Shown here piece after piece: positions 16,504 through 24,840 of a stretch of 64,000 nucleotides of DNA. The notes under the pieces were generated by a model. The model saw nothing but the letters and a program-made list of their open reading frames with translations, had not been told where the DNA came from and ran no database searches. Each line of letters starts with the position of its first letter. Within the stretch, counting starts at the first letter, position 1. Both the position numbers and the translations under genes were made by a program. Source of the stretch: an uncultured Sphingomonas sp. (GTDB lineage: Bacteria; Pseudomonadota; Alphaproteobacteria; Sphingomonadales; Sphingomonadaceae); the NCBI RefSeq assembly GCF_913774285.1, contig NZ_CAJYHX010000032.1:1-64000 (forward strand), in the 5' to 3' direction.

Positions 16504-17922
16504 TCACCGGACAGTCTGCTTTTCCTCGGCAGCGGTGTCCAGTTGACGCTTGAGGCGGGGGAGGGGCGGTCTTCCCCGTCGCTTTGGTGGCTCGTTTCCC
16601 AATCGTCCCTCATCCAGCACCACCCGCGACGTAGCGAAAACACCCACCGACTGTGAGCTGCGGGCTGGCGCATTGTTGTTGCGCTGCCGGTGATGCGGGT
16701 TGGCGCTCTGCATAGCCTGCGCCATGGCAAGGGCCGCGCCAAGCCGCTTGTTCTCGACGATCTCGGCCTGATTGACCCGCTGCATCTTGTCGTAGACGCG
16801 GTAGGGCAGGACCACTTCACCGTGCCGCACCTCAATGCGCCCATCGGGAAATTCGCAAACGTGGACGCGCTTGCGGGCGAGCGTCCGCGCCAGCGGCGTC
16901 GGCTCCAGGATGAACATCGCCTTGTTGTAGTGGAGCGCCAGAGCGCCGGTGACGGAGCGCTCGACGCGCCAGACCATCTCGGCTTCCACATTCTCGTGCG
17001 GGGCAAGCGGCCGATGGGCGTCCCGAGGATCCGCAGGTGGGCAGGCGAATTGAGCATTGTGGCGCAGGAGGTAAGAGGGGAGGAAGGTGTTGGCCTCTTC
17101 GATGGAGGAGATGCCTTCAAGCCGCATCGCTTTGACGAGGCGGTTCTGGAGCGTGCTGTTGGCCCGCTCGACCCGCCCCTTGGCCTGGGGTGAGTTGGCG
17201 CAGATGATCTCCACGCCGAGCTTGTCGAGCGCGCGGCCGAGGTGCGACATGCCGTCGCTGTCGGCCGTCGCGCGGTTGTTCCGAAAGGCGCTGTGCTTGT
17301 CCGAATAGAAGGCGATCGGCTTGCCGTGCTTCTCAAGATAGGTGCGCGTCGCCTGCAGATAGGAGAGGGCGCTCTCGCTTTCCGCCATCTCGAGGTGCAT
17401 CAGCTCGCTGGTGGCATCGTCGATATAGACCAGCAGGCTGCAGCGTGGGCCGCGACCCTCGAACCAGTCATGATCCGAGCCGTCGACCTGGATAAGCTCG
17501 CCGCGGCGCTCGCGACGGTTGCGGGTCTGGTGGAGCCTCGCGCGCTTGGCGGCCTTGGCCTTCCAGAGGCCGGCGCTGATCATCAGCTGTCGCAGCGTCT
17601 CGTGCGAGAGCGTGATGCCGTGGCGCTCCGCGAGATACTCGGTCGCCAGCGTCGGGCCGAAATCGGCGTAGCGCTCGCGGACGATGCCGAGGATCTGCTC
17701 CCGGTAGGTTTCGCTCAACCGGCGGTTGCTCGGCCGACCGCGCTTCTGGGATATCAGGCCAGCGGCGCCGTCAGTGCGGAACCTGTCGAGCAGCCGATAG
17801 ACTTGGCGCCGGCATAGTCTGAGCAGCTCGCCAGCCTCGCTTGCGGTGATCTCGCCGCGCTCGACCCGCTGCAGCGTTTCGTACCGTGACAACTCGCTTC
17901 GGCTCATCGCGATCACCGTCAT
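16504..17922 (-). CDS. ISNCY-type DDE transposase, full length
   Basis: A 472-residue transposase. Residues 1-110 are helix-turn-helix domains ('MSRSELSRYETLQRVERGEI', 'LCRRQVYRLLDRFR', 'KRGRPSNRRLSE'). The rve-type DDE core follows: first Asp in 'QVDGSDHDWF', second in 'FYSDKHSAF', Glu in 'GRVERANSTLQNRL'. The C-terminal ~180 residues ('AEMVWRVERSVTGALALHYN' and a basic proline-rich tail) are complete here, unlike the other copies. The layout matches the ISNCY group with an IS481-like catalytic core. It starts 106 bp inside the module C right tip and should act on the bipartite ends. It could also mobilise modules A and B in trans (inference). Confidence 0.93.
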   Translation of the reverse strand: MTVIAMSRSELSRYETLQRVERGEITASEAGELLRLCRRQVYRLLDRFRTDGAAGLISQKRGRPSNRRLSETYREQILGIVRERYADFGPTLATEYLAERHGITLSHETLRQLMISAGLWKAKAAKRARLHQTRNRRERRGELIQVDGSDHDWFEGRGPRCSLLVYIDDATSELMHLEMAESESALSYLQATRTYLEKHGKPIAFYSDKHSAFRNNRATADSDGMSHLGRALDKLGVEIICANSPQAKGRVERANSTLQNRLVKAMRLEGISSIEEANTFLPSYLLRHNAQFACPPADPRDAHRPLAPHENVEAEMVWRVERSVTGALALHYNKAMFILEPTPLARTLARKRVHVCEFPDGRIEVRHGEVVLPYRVYDKMQRVNQAEIVENKRLGAALAMAQAMQSANPHHRQRNNNAPARSSQSVGVFATSRVVLDEGRLGNEPPKRRGRPPLPRLKRQLDTAAEEKQTVR

Positions 17923-18028
17923 CAGCGTGCCCCCAATTGCTCGGGCGGCATGCCACTCGGAAGGCGCCGACCAGAGATTGTGACATCTCTATCTGGCGGA
18001 TGAGTGACATTTGTACGTTGCGCTTACA
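17923..18028 (-). repeat. Right-end repeat, copy 3
   Basis: Transposase leader and terminal boxes (AGATGTCAC and AAATGTCAC on the minus strand), ending CGCTTACA at 18028. It presumably also contains the transposase promoter. Confidence 0.75.
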
Positions 18029-18042
18029 CTCTGAAAAATTTC
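18029..18042. repeat. 14-bp direct repeat flanking module C, right copy
   Basis: CTCTGAAAAATTTC, identical to 12984-12997. From 18043 to 18182 no gene is seen; there is an inverted repeat TGGGGTAT...ATACCCCA at 18122-18150. Confidence 0.6.
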
Positions 18043-18182
18043 AGCGAACGAAAGGCTTAGTTATGTTTACCTGCGGCAGCTCGTCGCGCGTCGCGGGCGC
18101 CACATCGATTTCACAAGAACTTGGGGTATCATCAGGGGTGCCATACCCCACGAGCTGACATTTATCTATATAAATCAAGCGA

Positions 18183-18372
18183 TTATAAAGCGTGCGGTCT
18201 CTGAAAAGATCCTGCCCCCGCAACCACCGCCATAGAACGCCAAACGCCGCCCTTACGGGCGGCGTTGTCGTTTGTGGCATACGCGATCAGATCCTCCACC
18301 TTCGCAACCACTTCCGCCTGCGGGCCCTCCGGCTCGTTCGGGTAGATCGTGACGCTTTCGATGAGGCGCGTG
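18183..18372 (-). pseudogene. Large serine recombinase, C-terminal fragment
   Basis: The minus strand reads 'TTRLIESVTIYPNEPEGPQA' then 'EVVAKVEDLIAYATNDNAAR', the typical end of large serine site-specific recombinases, followed by ~20 residues that read through the tRNA-like sequence to a TAA at 18183-18185. Upstream of ~18372 an in-frame stop and unrelated sequence show that the resolvase and recombinase domains (~450 residues) are gone. A strong stem-loop (18243-18266, AACGCCGCCC/GGGCGGCGTT) overlaps its last codons. It marks a lost integrative element. Confidence 0.65.
18209..18226 (+). other. tRNA 3'-end-like sequence, candidate attachment-site remnant
   Basis: ATCCTGCCCCCGCAACCA reads like the T-arm 3' half, acceptor stem and CCA of an alphaproteobacterial elongator tRNA-Met. 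The rest of a tRNA is absent upstream. A tRNA 3' end immediately beside a recombinase C-terminus is the classic picture of an att junction left by an integrative element. Confidence 0.5.
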
Positions 18373-18566
18373 GTTGCGCTGCAACCTGCAGTTCAAGGCG
18401 CCGGCGCATCCGTTGGTTGACGTACCGCCGCTTCGACCGCGAGGCGTAACGTACCGCGTGCGATATGATCAGGATCCCTTCCCGCCGGCTCGAACGGGTT
18501 GATCAGATGTTGTTGCGAAGCGACGCGAAGCCGTAGACCGTCGACCGCAAGGAGAGCAGCCGCAGC

Positions 18567-19382
18567 GTGCGCGTCTTCACTCAGCCACGGCAGCGCCCAT
18601 CAACGAGCCCAATGGCGGCCCGCTGCTCCAGACGGTGCTCCCGCCGTCCTTCTTCGGCGCTGCGCGCCAGCCTTGCCGCCTGTGCCGAAGCGAGCGGGTC
18701 CGCCAAGTTCACGGTGGGCAACACGGTGTTGCCCGAGGATGTGGAAGCGACCACGCGGAACATGCTGGCCGCGCACCGACTGGCTCGTCAGGAGATCAAG
18801 GCACTGCGCCCGAACGTTACGCTCGCGCTCGTCGACGATCAGGCATCCGGGCCGGACAGCATGCGCGATGCGCATCGCGCGCGCGTCTATGGTGCCTGGC
18901 TGCGCAGTGCGCGCGAGGACGATTATGTCGGCGTCCAGAATTATGAGCGCGCCGTGTGGGACGCCAAGGGCAGGCTGCCGATGCCGAAGGGCGTGCCGAC
19001 GAACGTGGCGGGTAGCGAGATCTATCCCGCCTCGCTCGCTAACGCGGTGCGCTATGTCCATGCCGAGACCGAGGTGCCTATCCTGGTGAGCGAGCACGGC
19101 GTGTCGAGCACCGACGATCGCCAGCGCGCCAGCCTCATCCCCGCCGCGCTCGGGCATCTGCGGGCGGCCATCGCGGAGGGGGTGCCGGTGCTCGGCTATA
19201 TCCACTGGTCGCTGCTCGACAATTACGAATGGGGTGGCGACGAGCGTGCCCGCTTCGGGCTGGTGGCGGTCGATCGCACCAGCTTCCGGCGGACGCCGAA
19301 ACCGAGCGCGTCCGCCCTGGGAGCGATCGCGCGGCGAAACGCGCTCTCCACGGTTTTGGGGGGCGTGGGTGCCCATGCGTAG
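18567..19382 (+). pseudogene. GH1 family beta-glucosidase, N-terminally truncated
   Basis: From about base 18700 the frame matches the C-terminal half of GH1 enzymes: 'VGNTVLPEDVEATTRNMLAA', 'ALRPNVTLALV', 'DDYVGVQNYERAVWDAKGRL', nucleophile Glu in 'PILVSEHGVSSTDD', and the glucosidase end 'YIHWSLLDNYEWGGDERARF'. The first ~180 residues, including the acid/base Glu (NEP motif), are missing, and 18373-18700 contains nothing GH1-like. Loss of the acid/base makes it inactive. The truncation lies about 300 bp from the recombinase scar, so the two events are probably linked. Confidence 0.8.
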
Positions 19383-19384
19383 AA

Positions 19385-19409
19385 TGCCCCGCGCGGATCA
19401 GGTGCGGGG
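19385..19409. terminator. Hairpin after the GH1 remnant
   Basis: GCCCCGC...GCGGGGC, a 7-bp stem with a ~11-nt loop just after the GH1 stop codon. It lacks a T-tract. Confidence 0.4.
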
Positions 19410-19556
19410 CCGAAGCGAGAGAAAGGGTTCGGACAGCCGGCCCCGCAGCGGCCGTCCCGACGGTGACCCTCGAGGCGCTCGTCGCGTTGCGCGTTGGTCC
19501 CGAAGTGACGAGCGAGGGTTGCCCAAGCCGTACCGCGCCGGGCCGGATATGGGGCG

Positions 19557-19706
19557 CTAGCTACCGGAAGAACCGCGCCGGTTCTGAACAATCGCGATCG
19601 TGATTGCTGCTAGGATCCCCAAGGGAAACCACAGTCCCGGCTTTCCGAAAATAATGCCGATGAACCAACATAGGGCGAGGGCGACGACCGGTGTGAGCTT
19701 GCTCAT
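19557..19706 (-). CDS. Small membrane protein, 49 residues
   Basis: Minus-strand frame from ATG 19706 to TAG 19557: 'MSKLTPVVALALCWFIGIIF' then 'GKPGLWFPLGILAAITIAIV' and a short basic tail 'QNRRGSS'. Two hydrophobic helices around a G-K-P-G turn make a plausible hairpin membrane protein. No strong ribosome-binding site is visible and I know no family for it. The clean hydrophobic pattern and lack of any opposing gene support a real small gene at modest confidence. Confidence 0.45.
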   Translation of the reverse strand: MSKLTPVVALALCWFIGIIFGKPGLWFPLGILAAITIAIVQNRRGSSGS

Positions 19707-19880
19707 GCGGGCAGGCTAAATAACAGCGTGTTCCATCGCAATACGTATGAGGAAGGTCCCAAGCAAAAGGCGTGTACTCGCCCGCGGAATTATGCGGATC
19801 GGCAGTGGCGCGGCGCAGCATTCTTGTGAATGCGCGAGTGATGCATGCGTCCGCAATGCCACCACGTGCGTTGGAGGCAG

Positions 19881-20171
19881 GTGCCAATAACGATCGAAAT
19901 CCTGCAGCAGCAGATGGACGATGCCGTGGCCGCCCTCGACTTCGAGACGGCGGGACGATGCCGCGACATGATCAATGCCATGCGTGGAGGCGCTACCGCG
20001 GCCGAGGCGGAAGCGGCCGATTTCGCGGGGCTCAAGCGTCAGGCGCCCGGCGCCATGGGGCTGGGAACGAGCCAGCAAAGGCGGACCCCGCCCACAGGAT
20101 GGCGCCCTCCGACCAAGCCCGATCCGATGACTGCGGGCCGCTCCAGACGCGGTGGCGTCCGCAAAGCCTGA
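19881..20171 (+). CDS. Stand-alone UvrB/UvrC-motif protein
   Basis: About 96 residues from GTG 19881 (GGAGG lies just upstream at 19873-19877). Residues 2-36, 'ITIEILQQQMDDAVAALDFE' followed by 'TAGRCRDMINAM', form a UVR motif, the helical hairpin through which UvrB and UvrC contact each other. The rest is low-complexity, basic and proline-rich. Such small UVR-motif proteins are common in sphingomonads with no assigned role; a function in repair is inference. An ATG at 19845 gives a longer N-terminus lacking family character. Confidence 0.65.
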   Translation: MPITIEILQQQMDDAVAALDFETAGRCRDMINAMRGGATAAEAEAADFAGLKRQAPGAMGLGTSQQRRTPPTGWRPPTKPDPMTAGRSRRGGVRKA

Positions 20172-20339
20172 AGCCGACGGTGGCGAGAGGCGTACGTGGG
20201 GCTTTCTTGGGCGCCTCCCTTGCCGGCCCCCGTCCCCGTGCGTCACCGGCCGGGCACGGTTGGCGCCGTGCGCCCGCCGCGGCGGCCCCTCAGCCGACTA
20301 CCCGAACCGCCTGTTCGTGGCCCGGTATAAGGTCCGGCC

Positions 20340-20534
20340 TCAGCAGCAGCGTCCCTTGCCGCGGCCATAGCGGTCGCGCTGGCGTGCGGCGAAGAAGGCG
20401 GCACGCGATTGCGGCGGTTGGTCCGGGTGGCAGGCGGCCATGTGCGCCAGATAGCGCTCGTAGGAGGGTACCCCCGCGATCACGCCGATCGCCTCGCGCA
20501 TCCCGGTCCAGAATCCCTTGGACAGCATGCGCAT
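20340..20534 (-). CDS. YbdD/YjiX-family protein partner of CstA
   Basis: A 64-residue protein, 'MRMLSKGFWTGMREAIGVIA', with the conserved 'GVPSYERYLAHMAACHPDQP' core and basic Cys-rich tail ('RYGRGKGRCC') of YbdD/YjiX. In enterobacteria the homologue sits behind cstA/btsT and is needed for pyruvate uptake by the carrier. Here it starts 3 bp after the cstA stop. A longer overlapping frame (20290-20964) is a shadow. Bases 20172-20339 between the convergent genes hold GC-rich inverted segments that may terminate transcription. Confidence 0.88.
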   Translation of the reverse strand: MRMLSKGFWTGMREAIGVIAGVPSYERYLAHMAACHPDQPPQSRAAFFAARQRDRYGRGKGRCC

Positions 20535-20537
20535 GGC

Positions 20538-22589
20538 TCAGGCCCGCACCGCGTGCGGCAGTTCCTGCATGGTCGGTCGGTCCGCCCGTCGCGCGGCGAG
20601 GCAGGCCCGCACCGCGAACACCAGGGTCGCGAGCACTAGCGCGAGGAACAGTCCACACAGCACGGCATCGACCAGGTCGTTGAACAGGATGCTGCGCATC
20701 TCCGCCACCGACTTGGCCGGCCCCAGCAATTCGCCGCGCGCCATCGCGTCGCGAACGCGCGCGGCATGGGCGAGGAAGCTCACCCGCGGATCGGCCGAGA
20801 AGAGCTTGAGGCCCGCGGCCGACACCGTGCAGGCGAGCAGCCAGCCGGTGGGGAGCAACGTCACCCAGGCATAACGGTCGCGCTTCATCCGGAAGAGCAC
20901 GACGGTTGCGAGCAGCAGCGCGATCGCGGCGAGCATCTGGTTGGCGATGCCGAACAGCGGCCACAGCGTGTTCACCCCACCCAGCGGATCGGTGACGCCC
21001 TGGTAGAGGAAATAGCCCCAGGCAGCGACGCAGAGCAGCGTGCCGACCAGCGCCGGCACTGCTCCGGTCGCGTTGCGGAAGCTCGGCACCGCGAGGCCGA
21101 TCAGGTCCTGCAGCATGAAGCGCCCAGCGCGGGTGCCGGCATCGACCGCGGTGAGGATGAACAGCGCCTCGAACAGGATCGCGAAGTGATACCAGAAGGC
21201 CATCATCGCGCGGCCGCCGATCATCCGGCTGAAGATGTCGGCCATCGCCACCGCCAGGGTGGGGGCGCCGCCGGCGCGGCTAATGATCGTCGTCTCGCCG
21301 ACGTCGCGGGCGGTCCCGGCGATCGTCTCGGCGGCGATTGGGAAGCCCATTGCGGTGACCGCCGCCGCCGCGGTGTCGGGCTGGGTGCCGACGACCGCTG
21401 CCGGGCTGTTCATCGCGAAGTAGATGCCGGGATCGAGGATCGAGGCCGAGATCAGCGCCATGATCGCGACGAAGCTCTCCATCAGCATCGCGCCATAGCC
21501 GATGAAGCGCAGGTCGCCTTCGGAGGCGATCAGCTTGGGCGTGGTGCCGCTGGAGATCAGCGCATGAAAGCCGGAGACCGCGCCGCAGGCGATGGTAATG
21601 AACAGGAAGGGGAACAGCGTGCCCGACCAGACCGGCCCGCTGCCGTCGACGAACCGGGTGAGCGCCGGCATCCTGAGCGGGGGCGCGACAAGCACGATGC
21701 CGATCGCCAGCGCGGCGATCGCGCCGATCTTGAGGAAGGTCGAGAGATAGTCGCGCGGGGCGAGCAGCAGCCACACCGGCAGCAGCGCGGCCACCGCGCC
21801 GTACGCGACCAGGATGAAGCACAGCTGGACCGGCGTGTAGCTGAACCAGGCGGCGAGCGCGGGGCTTGCCGCGACCTGCTGGCCATAGACGATCGCCGCG
21901 AACAGCCCGACCAGCCCGATCAGCGAGGCCTCGCCGACGCGGCCCGGGCGCACGAAGCGCATATATACGCCCATCACCACGGCAAGCGGTATCGTCGCGG
22001 CGACGGTGAAGGTGCCCCAGGGGCTGTGTGCCAGCGCGCGCACGACGATCAGCGCGAGCACGGCCAGGATGATCACCATGATCAGGAAGGTGCCGACCAT
22101 CGCGATCGTGCCCGCCCAGGCACCGAGCTCCATCCGCACCATTTCGCCCAGCGACCGCCCGTCGCGGCGCACCGACAGGAATAGGACGAGGAAGTCCTGC
22201 ACCGCGCCCGCCAGCACCACGCCGGCGAGGATCCAGAGCATGCCGGGCAGATAGCCCATCTGCGCAGCGAGCACAGGGCCGACCAGCGGTCCGGCGCCGG
22301 CGATGGCGGCGAAATGATGGCCGAACAGCACGTTGCGGTTGGTCGGCACGAAATCGGTGCCGTCGGGGCGGCGGATCGCGGGGGTCGGCCGGGCGGGATC
22401 AACCTGCGCAACCCGGTCGGCGAGGAAGCGGGCATAGAAGCGGTAGGCGATCAGATAGACCGAGACCGCGGCGACCAGCACCCACAGCGCGTTGATCGGC
22501 TCGCCCCGCGCGGTGGCGATCACCGCCAGCGCTGCGGTCCCCGCCAGCGTGACGAGGATCCAGAGCAGCTTTTGCAAGAGCTTGGGCAT
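20538..22589 (-). CDS. cstA: CstA-family carbon starvation transporter
   Basis: A 683-residue polytopic membrane protein with about 16 hydrophobic helices. Landmarks: 'VLFGHHFAAIAGAGPLVGPV' (CstA signature, residues ~86-105), 'VSGFHALISSGTTPKLI' and 'GGVNTLWPLFGIANQMLAAI'. The family takes up pyruvate (BtsT/CstA in E. coli) or peptides under carbon limitation. The substrate here cannot be read off, though the ybdD partner favours pyruvate-type uptake. ATG 22589 has an AGGA-type ribosome-binding site. Confidence 0.93.
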   Translation of the reverse strand: MPKLLQKLLWILVTLAGTAALAVIATARGEPINALWVLVAAVSVYLIAYRFYARFLADRVAQVDPARPTPAIRRPDGTDFVPTNRNVLFGHHFAAIAGAGPLVGPVLAAQMGYLPGMLWILAGVVLAGAVQDFLVLFLSVRRDGRSLGEMVRMELGAWAGTIAMVGTFLIMVIILAVLALIVVRALAHSPWGTFTVAATIPLAVVMGVYMRFVRPGRVGEASLIGLVGLFAAIVYGQQVAASPALAAWFSYTPVQLCFILVAYGAVAALLPVWLLLAPRDYLSTFLKIGAIAALAIGIVLVAPPLRMPALTRFVDGSGPVWSGTLFPFLFITIACGAVSGFHALISSGTTPKLIASEGDLRFIGYGAMLMESFVAIMALISASILDPGIYFAMNSPAAVVGTQPDTAAAAVTAMGFPIAAETIAGTARDVGETTIISRAGGAPTLAVAMADIFSRMIGGRAMMAFWYHFAILFEALFILTAVDAGTRAGRFMLQDLIGLAVPSFRNATGAVPALVGTLLCVAAWGYFLYQGVTDPLGGVNTLWPLFGIANQMLAAIALLLATVVLFRMKRDRYAWVTLLPTGWLLACTVSAAGLKLFSADPRVSFLAHAARVRDAMARGELLGPAKSVAEMRSILFNDLVDAVLCGLFLALVLATLVFAVRACLAARRADRPTMQELPHAVRA

Positions 22590-22693
22590 TTCCGTTTTCC
22601 TGACCTGCGCCGATGGGGTGCGGACTGCCCTACCAGCGTCCGGGCGGCCGAGTCACCCTTTGCGGACGAGGTTGCAGGCGGCGCCCGCCGCGA

Positions 22694-24745
22694 TCAGTGC
22701 AGACCGCGGTTGCGCAGCAGCGCGTCCGGGGTCGGCATCCGCCCGCGGAAGGCGGCATAGCTCTCCGCCGGATCGCGGCTGTTGCCGCGCGCGAGCACTT
22801 CGTGGCGGAGCCTGGCCGCGAGCGCGGGATCGTAGAGGTCGCCGGCTTCGCGGAACGCGTCGAACCCGTCGGCGTCCATCACCTCGGCCCAGGTATAAGC
22901 ATAATAGCCGGCCGAATAGCCACCGTCGAAGATGTGGCTGAACTGCGCGAGGCGATGGCGCATGCCGACCGCCTCGGGCACGCCCAGCGCCTTCAGCTCC
23001 GCCGCCTCCCAGGCACGTGCGTGGAAATCCGCGGGCAGGGCGGTCAGCGCGTGCAGCCGCATGTCGAGCAGCGCCGAGGATAGCTGCTGTACCGTCTGAT
23101 AGCCCTGGTTGAAGGTGCGGGCGTCGAGCAGCGCCTGCAGCATCGCTTCGGGCATCGCTTCGCCGGCGGCATCGCGGGCGTAGCGGCGCAGCGTCTCGGG
23201 CGCGACCGCCCAATGCTCATAGACCTGGCTGGGGAACTCGACGAAATCGCGCGGCACCGCCGTGCCGGACAGACTGGGATAGCGCACCTGGCTGAGCAGC
23301 CCGTGCAGGCCGTGCCCGAATTCGTGGAACAACGTCCGCGTCTCGTCGAGCGAGATCTGCACCGGCTGGCCGGGTGCGGACGGCACGATATTCTGGTTGT
23401 TCACCACGATCGGCAGCTCGCCGAACAGCTCGTTCTGGTCGCGCAGGCTGTTCATCCAGGCGCCTGGGCGCTTGGTAGGGCGTGCGAACCAGTCGGCATA
23501 GAACAGGCCGATCGTGCGGCCGTCCGCCTCGCGCAATTCCCAGACGCGCACGCCCTCGGCGTAGACGGGCACGTCGGTCCGTTCGTGCGCGGTGATGCCG
23601 TACAGCCGGTGGGTGGTGTCGAACAGCGCCGCCACCATGTTGTCGAGCAGCAGATACTGCTTCACCGCCGCCTCATCGAGGCCGAAGCGCGCCTTGCGCA
23701 CCTGCTCGGCATAATAGCGCCAGTCCCAGGGCTCGACCTTGGCGATGCCGTCCTGCGCGGCGAGGGCGGCGATGTCCGCCAGCTCTTCCTGCGCGCGGGC
23801 GAGCGCCGGGCGATAGACGCGCATCAGCAGCTCGGTCGCGGCGGCGGGCGTCTTGGCCATCTGGTCCTGCAGCACGAAATCGGCATGGCTCTCCGCGCCG
23901 AGCAGTGTGGCGCGTTCGATGCGCAGCGTGACCATCCGAGCGATGATCGCATTGGTGTCGTTGGCGTTGCCCTGGTCGCCGCGCAGCACGAAGGCGCGCC
24001 AGATCTTCTCCCGCGCGGCGCGGTTCGGCGCGGCGGTGAGGAAGGGTTCGGCAGCAGAGCGGGTGGCGGGGAACAGGAAGCCCTCGGCGTGCCCTGCGCC
24101 CTGTGCCGCGGTGGCGGCGGCGCTGCGCTGGTCCTCGGGCAGGCCCTCGACTTCCGCATCCGTCAGCAGCACGCTGCCCGCCTTCTGGTCGGCGAGCAGC
24201 TTCTGGCCGAACTGGACGCCGAGCGTCGCCAGTTCCTCGTTGATCGCGGCGACCCGAGCGCGCGCCTCGGGCGCGAGCGCGGCACCGGCGCGCAGGAACC
24301 GCCGATGCGTTTCCGCCAGCAGCCGCGCCTGTTCGGGCGCTAGCGACAGGGTTGCGCGCGCCTGCCACAGCGCGTCGACGCGGGCGAACAGCGCGGGATC
24401 GAGCAGCGTGTCGTTCCGCAGCCGGATGAGCTTGGGCGTCACCGCTTCCTCGACGGCCTGGATCGCGTCGGTCGCGTCCGCCGAGGCGACGGTGAAGAAG
24501 GTGCTGGCAATCCGGCCGAGCTGCCGGCCTGCGCCCTCCATCGCCTCGATCGTGTTGGCGAAGCTCGGCGCGGCGGGATCGTCGGCGATGCGGCGATAGT
24601 CGGCCTGCGCCTCGGCGAGCGCGGCATCGAACGCCGGCGCATAGTCCTCGGCACGGATGCGATCATAGGGCGGGACGCCGTCGGGCGTGGCCCAGCGATC
24701 GAGGAGCGGGTTGGCGGACGGAGCGGGGAGCGAGGATGCCAGCAT
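22694..24745 (-). CDS. M3-family peptidase, peptidyl-dipeptidase Dcp-like
   Basis: A 683-residue zinc peptidase with 'TLFHEFGHGLHGLL' at about residue 470 (HExxH zinc site; the third ligand Glu lies in the following helix, 'VEFPSQVYEHWA'). Length and the N-terminus 'NPLLDRWATPDGVPPYDRIR' fit Dcp/oligopeptidase A. Members degrade short peptides in cytoplasm or periplasm; no signal peptide is clear, so a cytoplasmic location is likely. It is co-directional with cstA 104 bp downstream; peptide degradation and cstA uptake could be part of one starvation response (inference). Confidence 0.93.
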   Translation of the reverse strand: MLASSLPAPSANPLLDRWATPDGVPPYDRIRAEDYAPAFDAALAEAQADYRRIADDPAAPSFANTIEAMEGAGRQLGRIASTFFTVASADATDAIQAVEEAVTPKLIRLRNDTLLDPALFARVDALWQARATLSLAPEQARLLAETHRRFLRAGAALAPEARARVAAINEELATLGVQFGQKLLADQKAGSVLLTDAEVEGLPEDQRSAAATAAQGAGHAEGFLFPATRSAAEPFLTAAPNRAAREKIWRAFVLRGDQGNANDTNAIIARMVTLRIERATLLGAESHADFVLQDQMAKTPAAATELLMRVYRPALARAQEELADIAALAAQDGIAKVEPWDWRYYAEQVRKARFGLDEAAVKQYLLLDNMVAALFDTTHRLYGITAHERTDVPVYAEGVRVWELREADGRTIGLFYADWFARPTKRPGAWMNSLRDQNELFGELPIVVNNQNIVPSAPGQPVQISLDETRTLFHEFGHGLHGLLSQVRYPSLSGTAVPRDFVEFPSQVYEHWAVAPETLRRYARDAAGEAMPEAMLQALLDARTFNQGYQTVQQLSSALLDMRLHALTALPADFHARAWEAAELKALGVPEAVGMRHRLAQFSHIFDGGYSAGYYAYTWAEVMDADGFDAFREAGDLYDPALAARLRHEVLARGNSRDPAESYAAFRGRMPTPDALLRNRGLH

Positions 24746-24840
24746 GATGGGCTCTATCTAGGGGCAAGGCCCCGCGCTTTCATCCCTCGTTGACGACCGA
24801 TCTACTCGGACTATTGTCGCGGCATCACAGGGAGAGGATG

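Larger units (their letters stand above)
12998..18028. mobile_element. Module C: apparently complete ISNCY-type transposon with four cargo genes
   Basis: A 5.0-kb unit from TGTTGTAGCC at 12998 to CGCTTACA at 18028, flanked by identical 14-mers. It carries an NTF2-like gene, a PadR regulator coupled to a membrane protein, a secreted alpha/beta hydrolase, and the only full-length transposase in the window. The tips have matching bipartite boxes, the first box at positions 17-25 from each tip. This is the best candidate here for a currently mobile, passenger-carrying element. Mobility is inferred, not shown. Confidence 0.6.

Noticed and set aside
16359..17336. Second minus-strand ORF inside the transposase in another frame
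   Set aside because: Its product is Ser/Arg/Thr-rich and lies entirely within the DDE transposase reading frame; no domain is recognisable.
18209..18226. A complete tRNA gene
   Set aside because: Only the T-arm/acceptor 3' part is recognisable; no D-arm or anticodon arm precedes it.
20766..22184. Long plus-strand ORF antisense to cstA (472 codons); similar long antisense ORFs at 47306-48583, 29331-31118, 23213-24343 and 54833-57376
   Set aside because: These are high-GC shadows: the opposite frame encodes well-known proteins with intact motifs, and the antisense products are Arg/His/Gly-rich with no recognisable domain.
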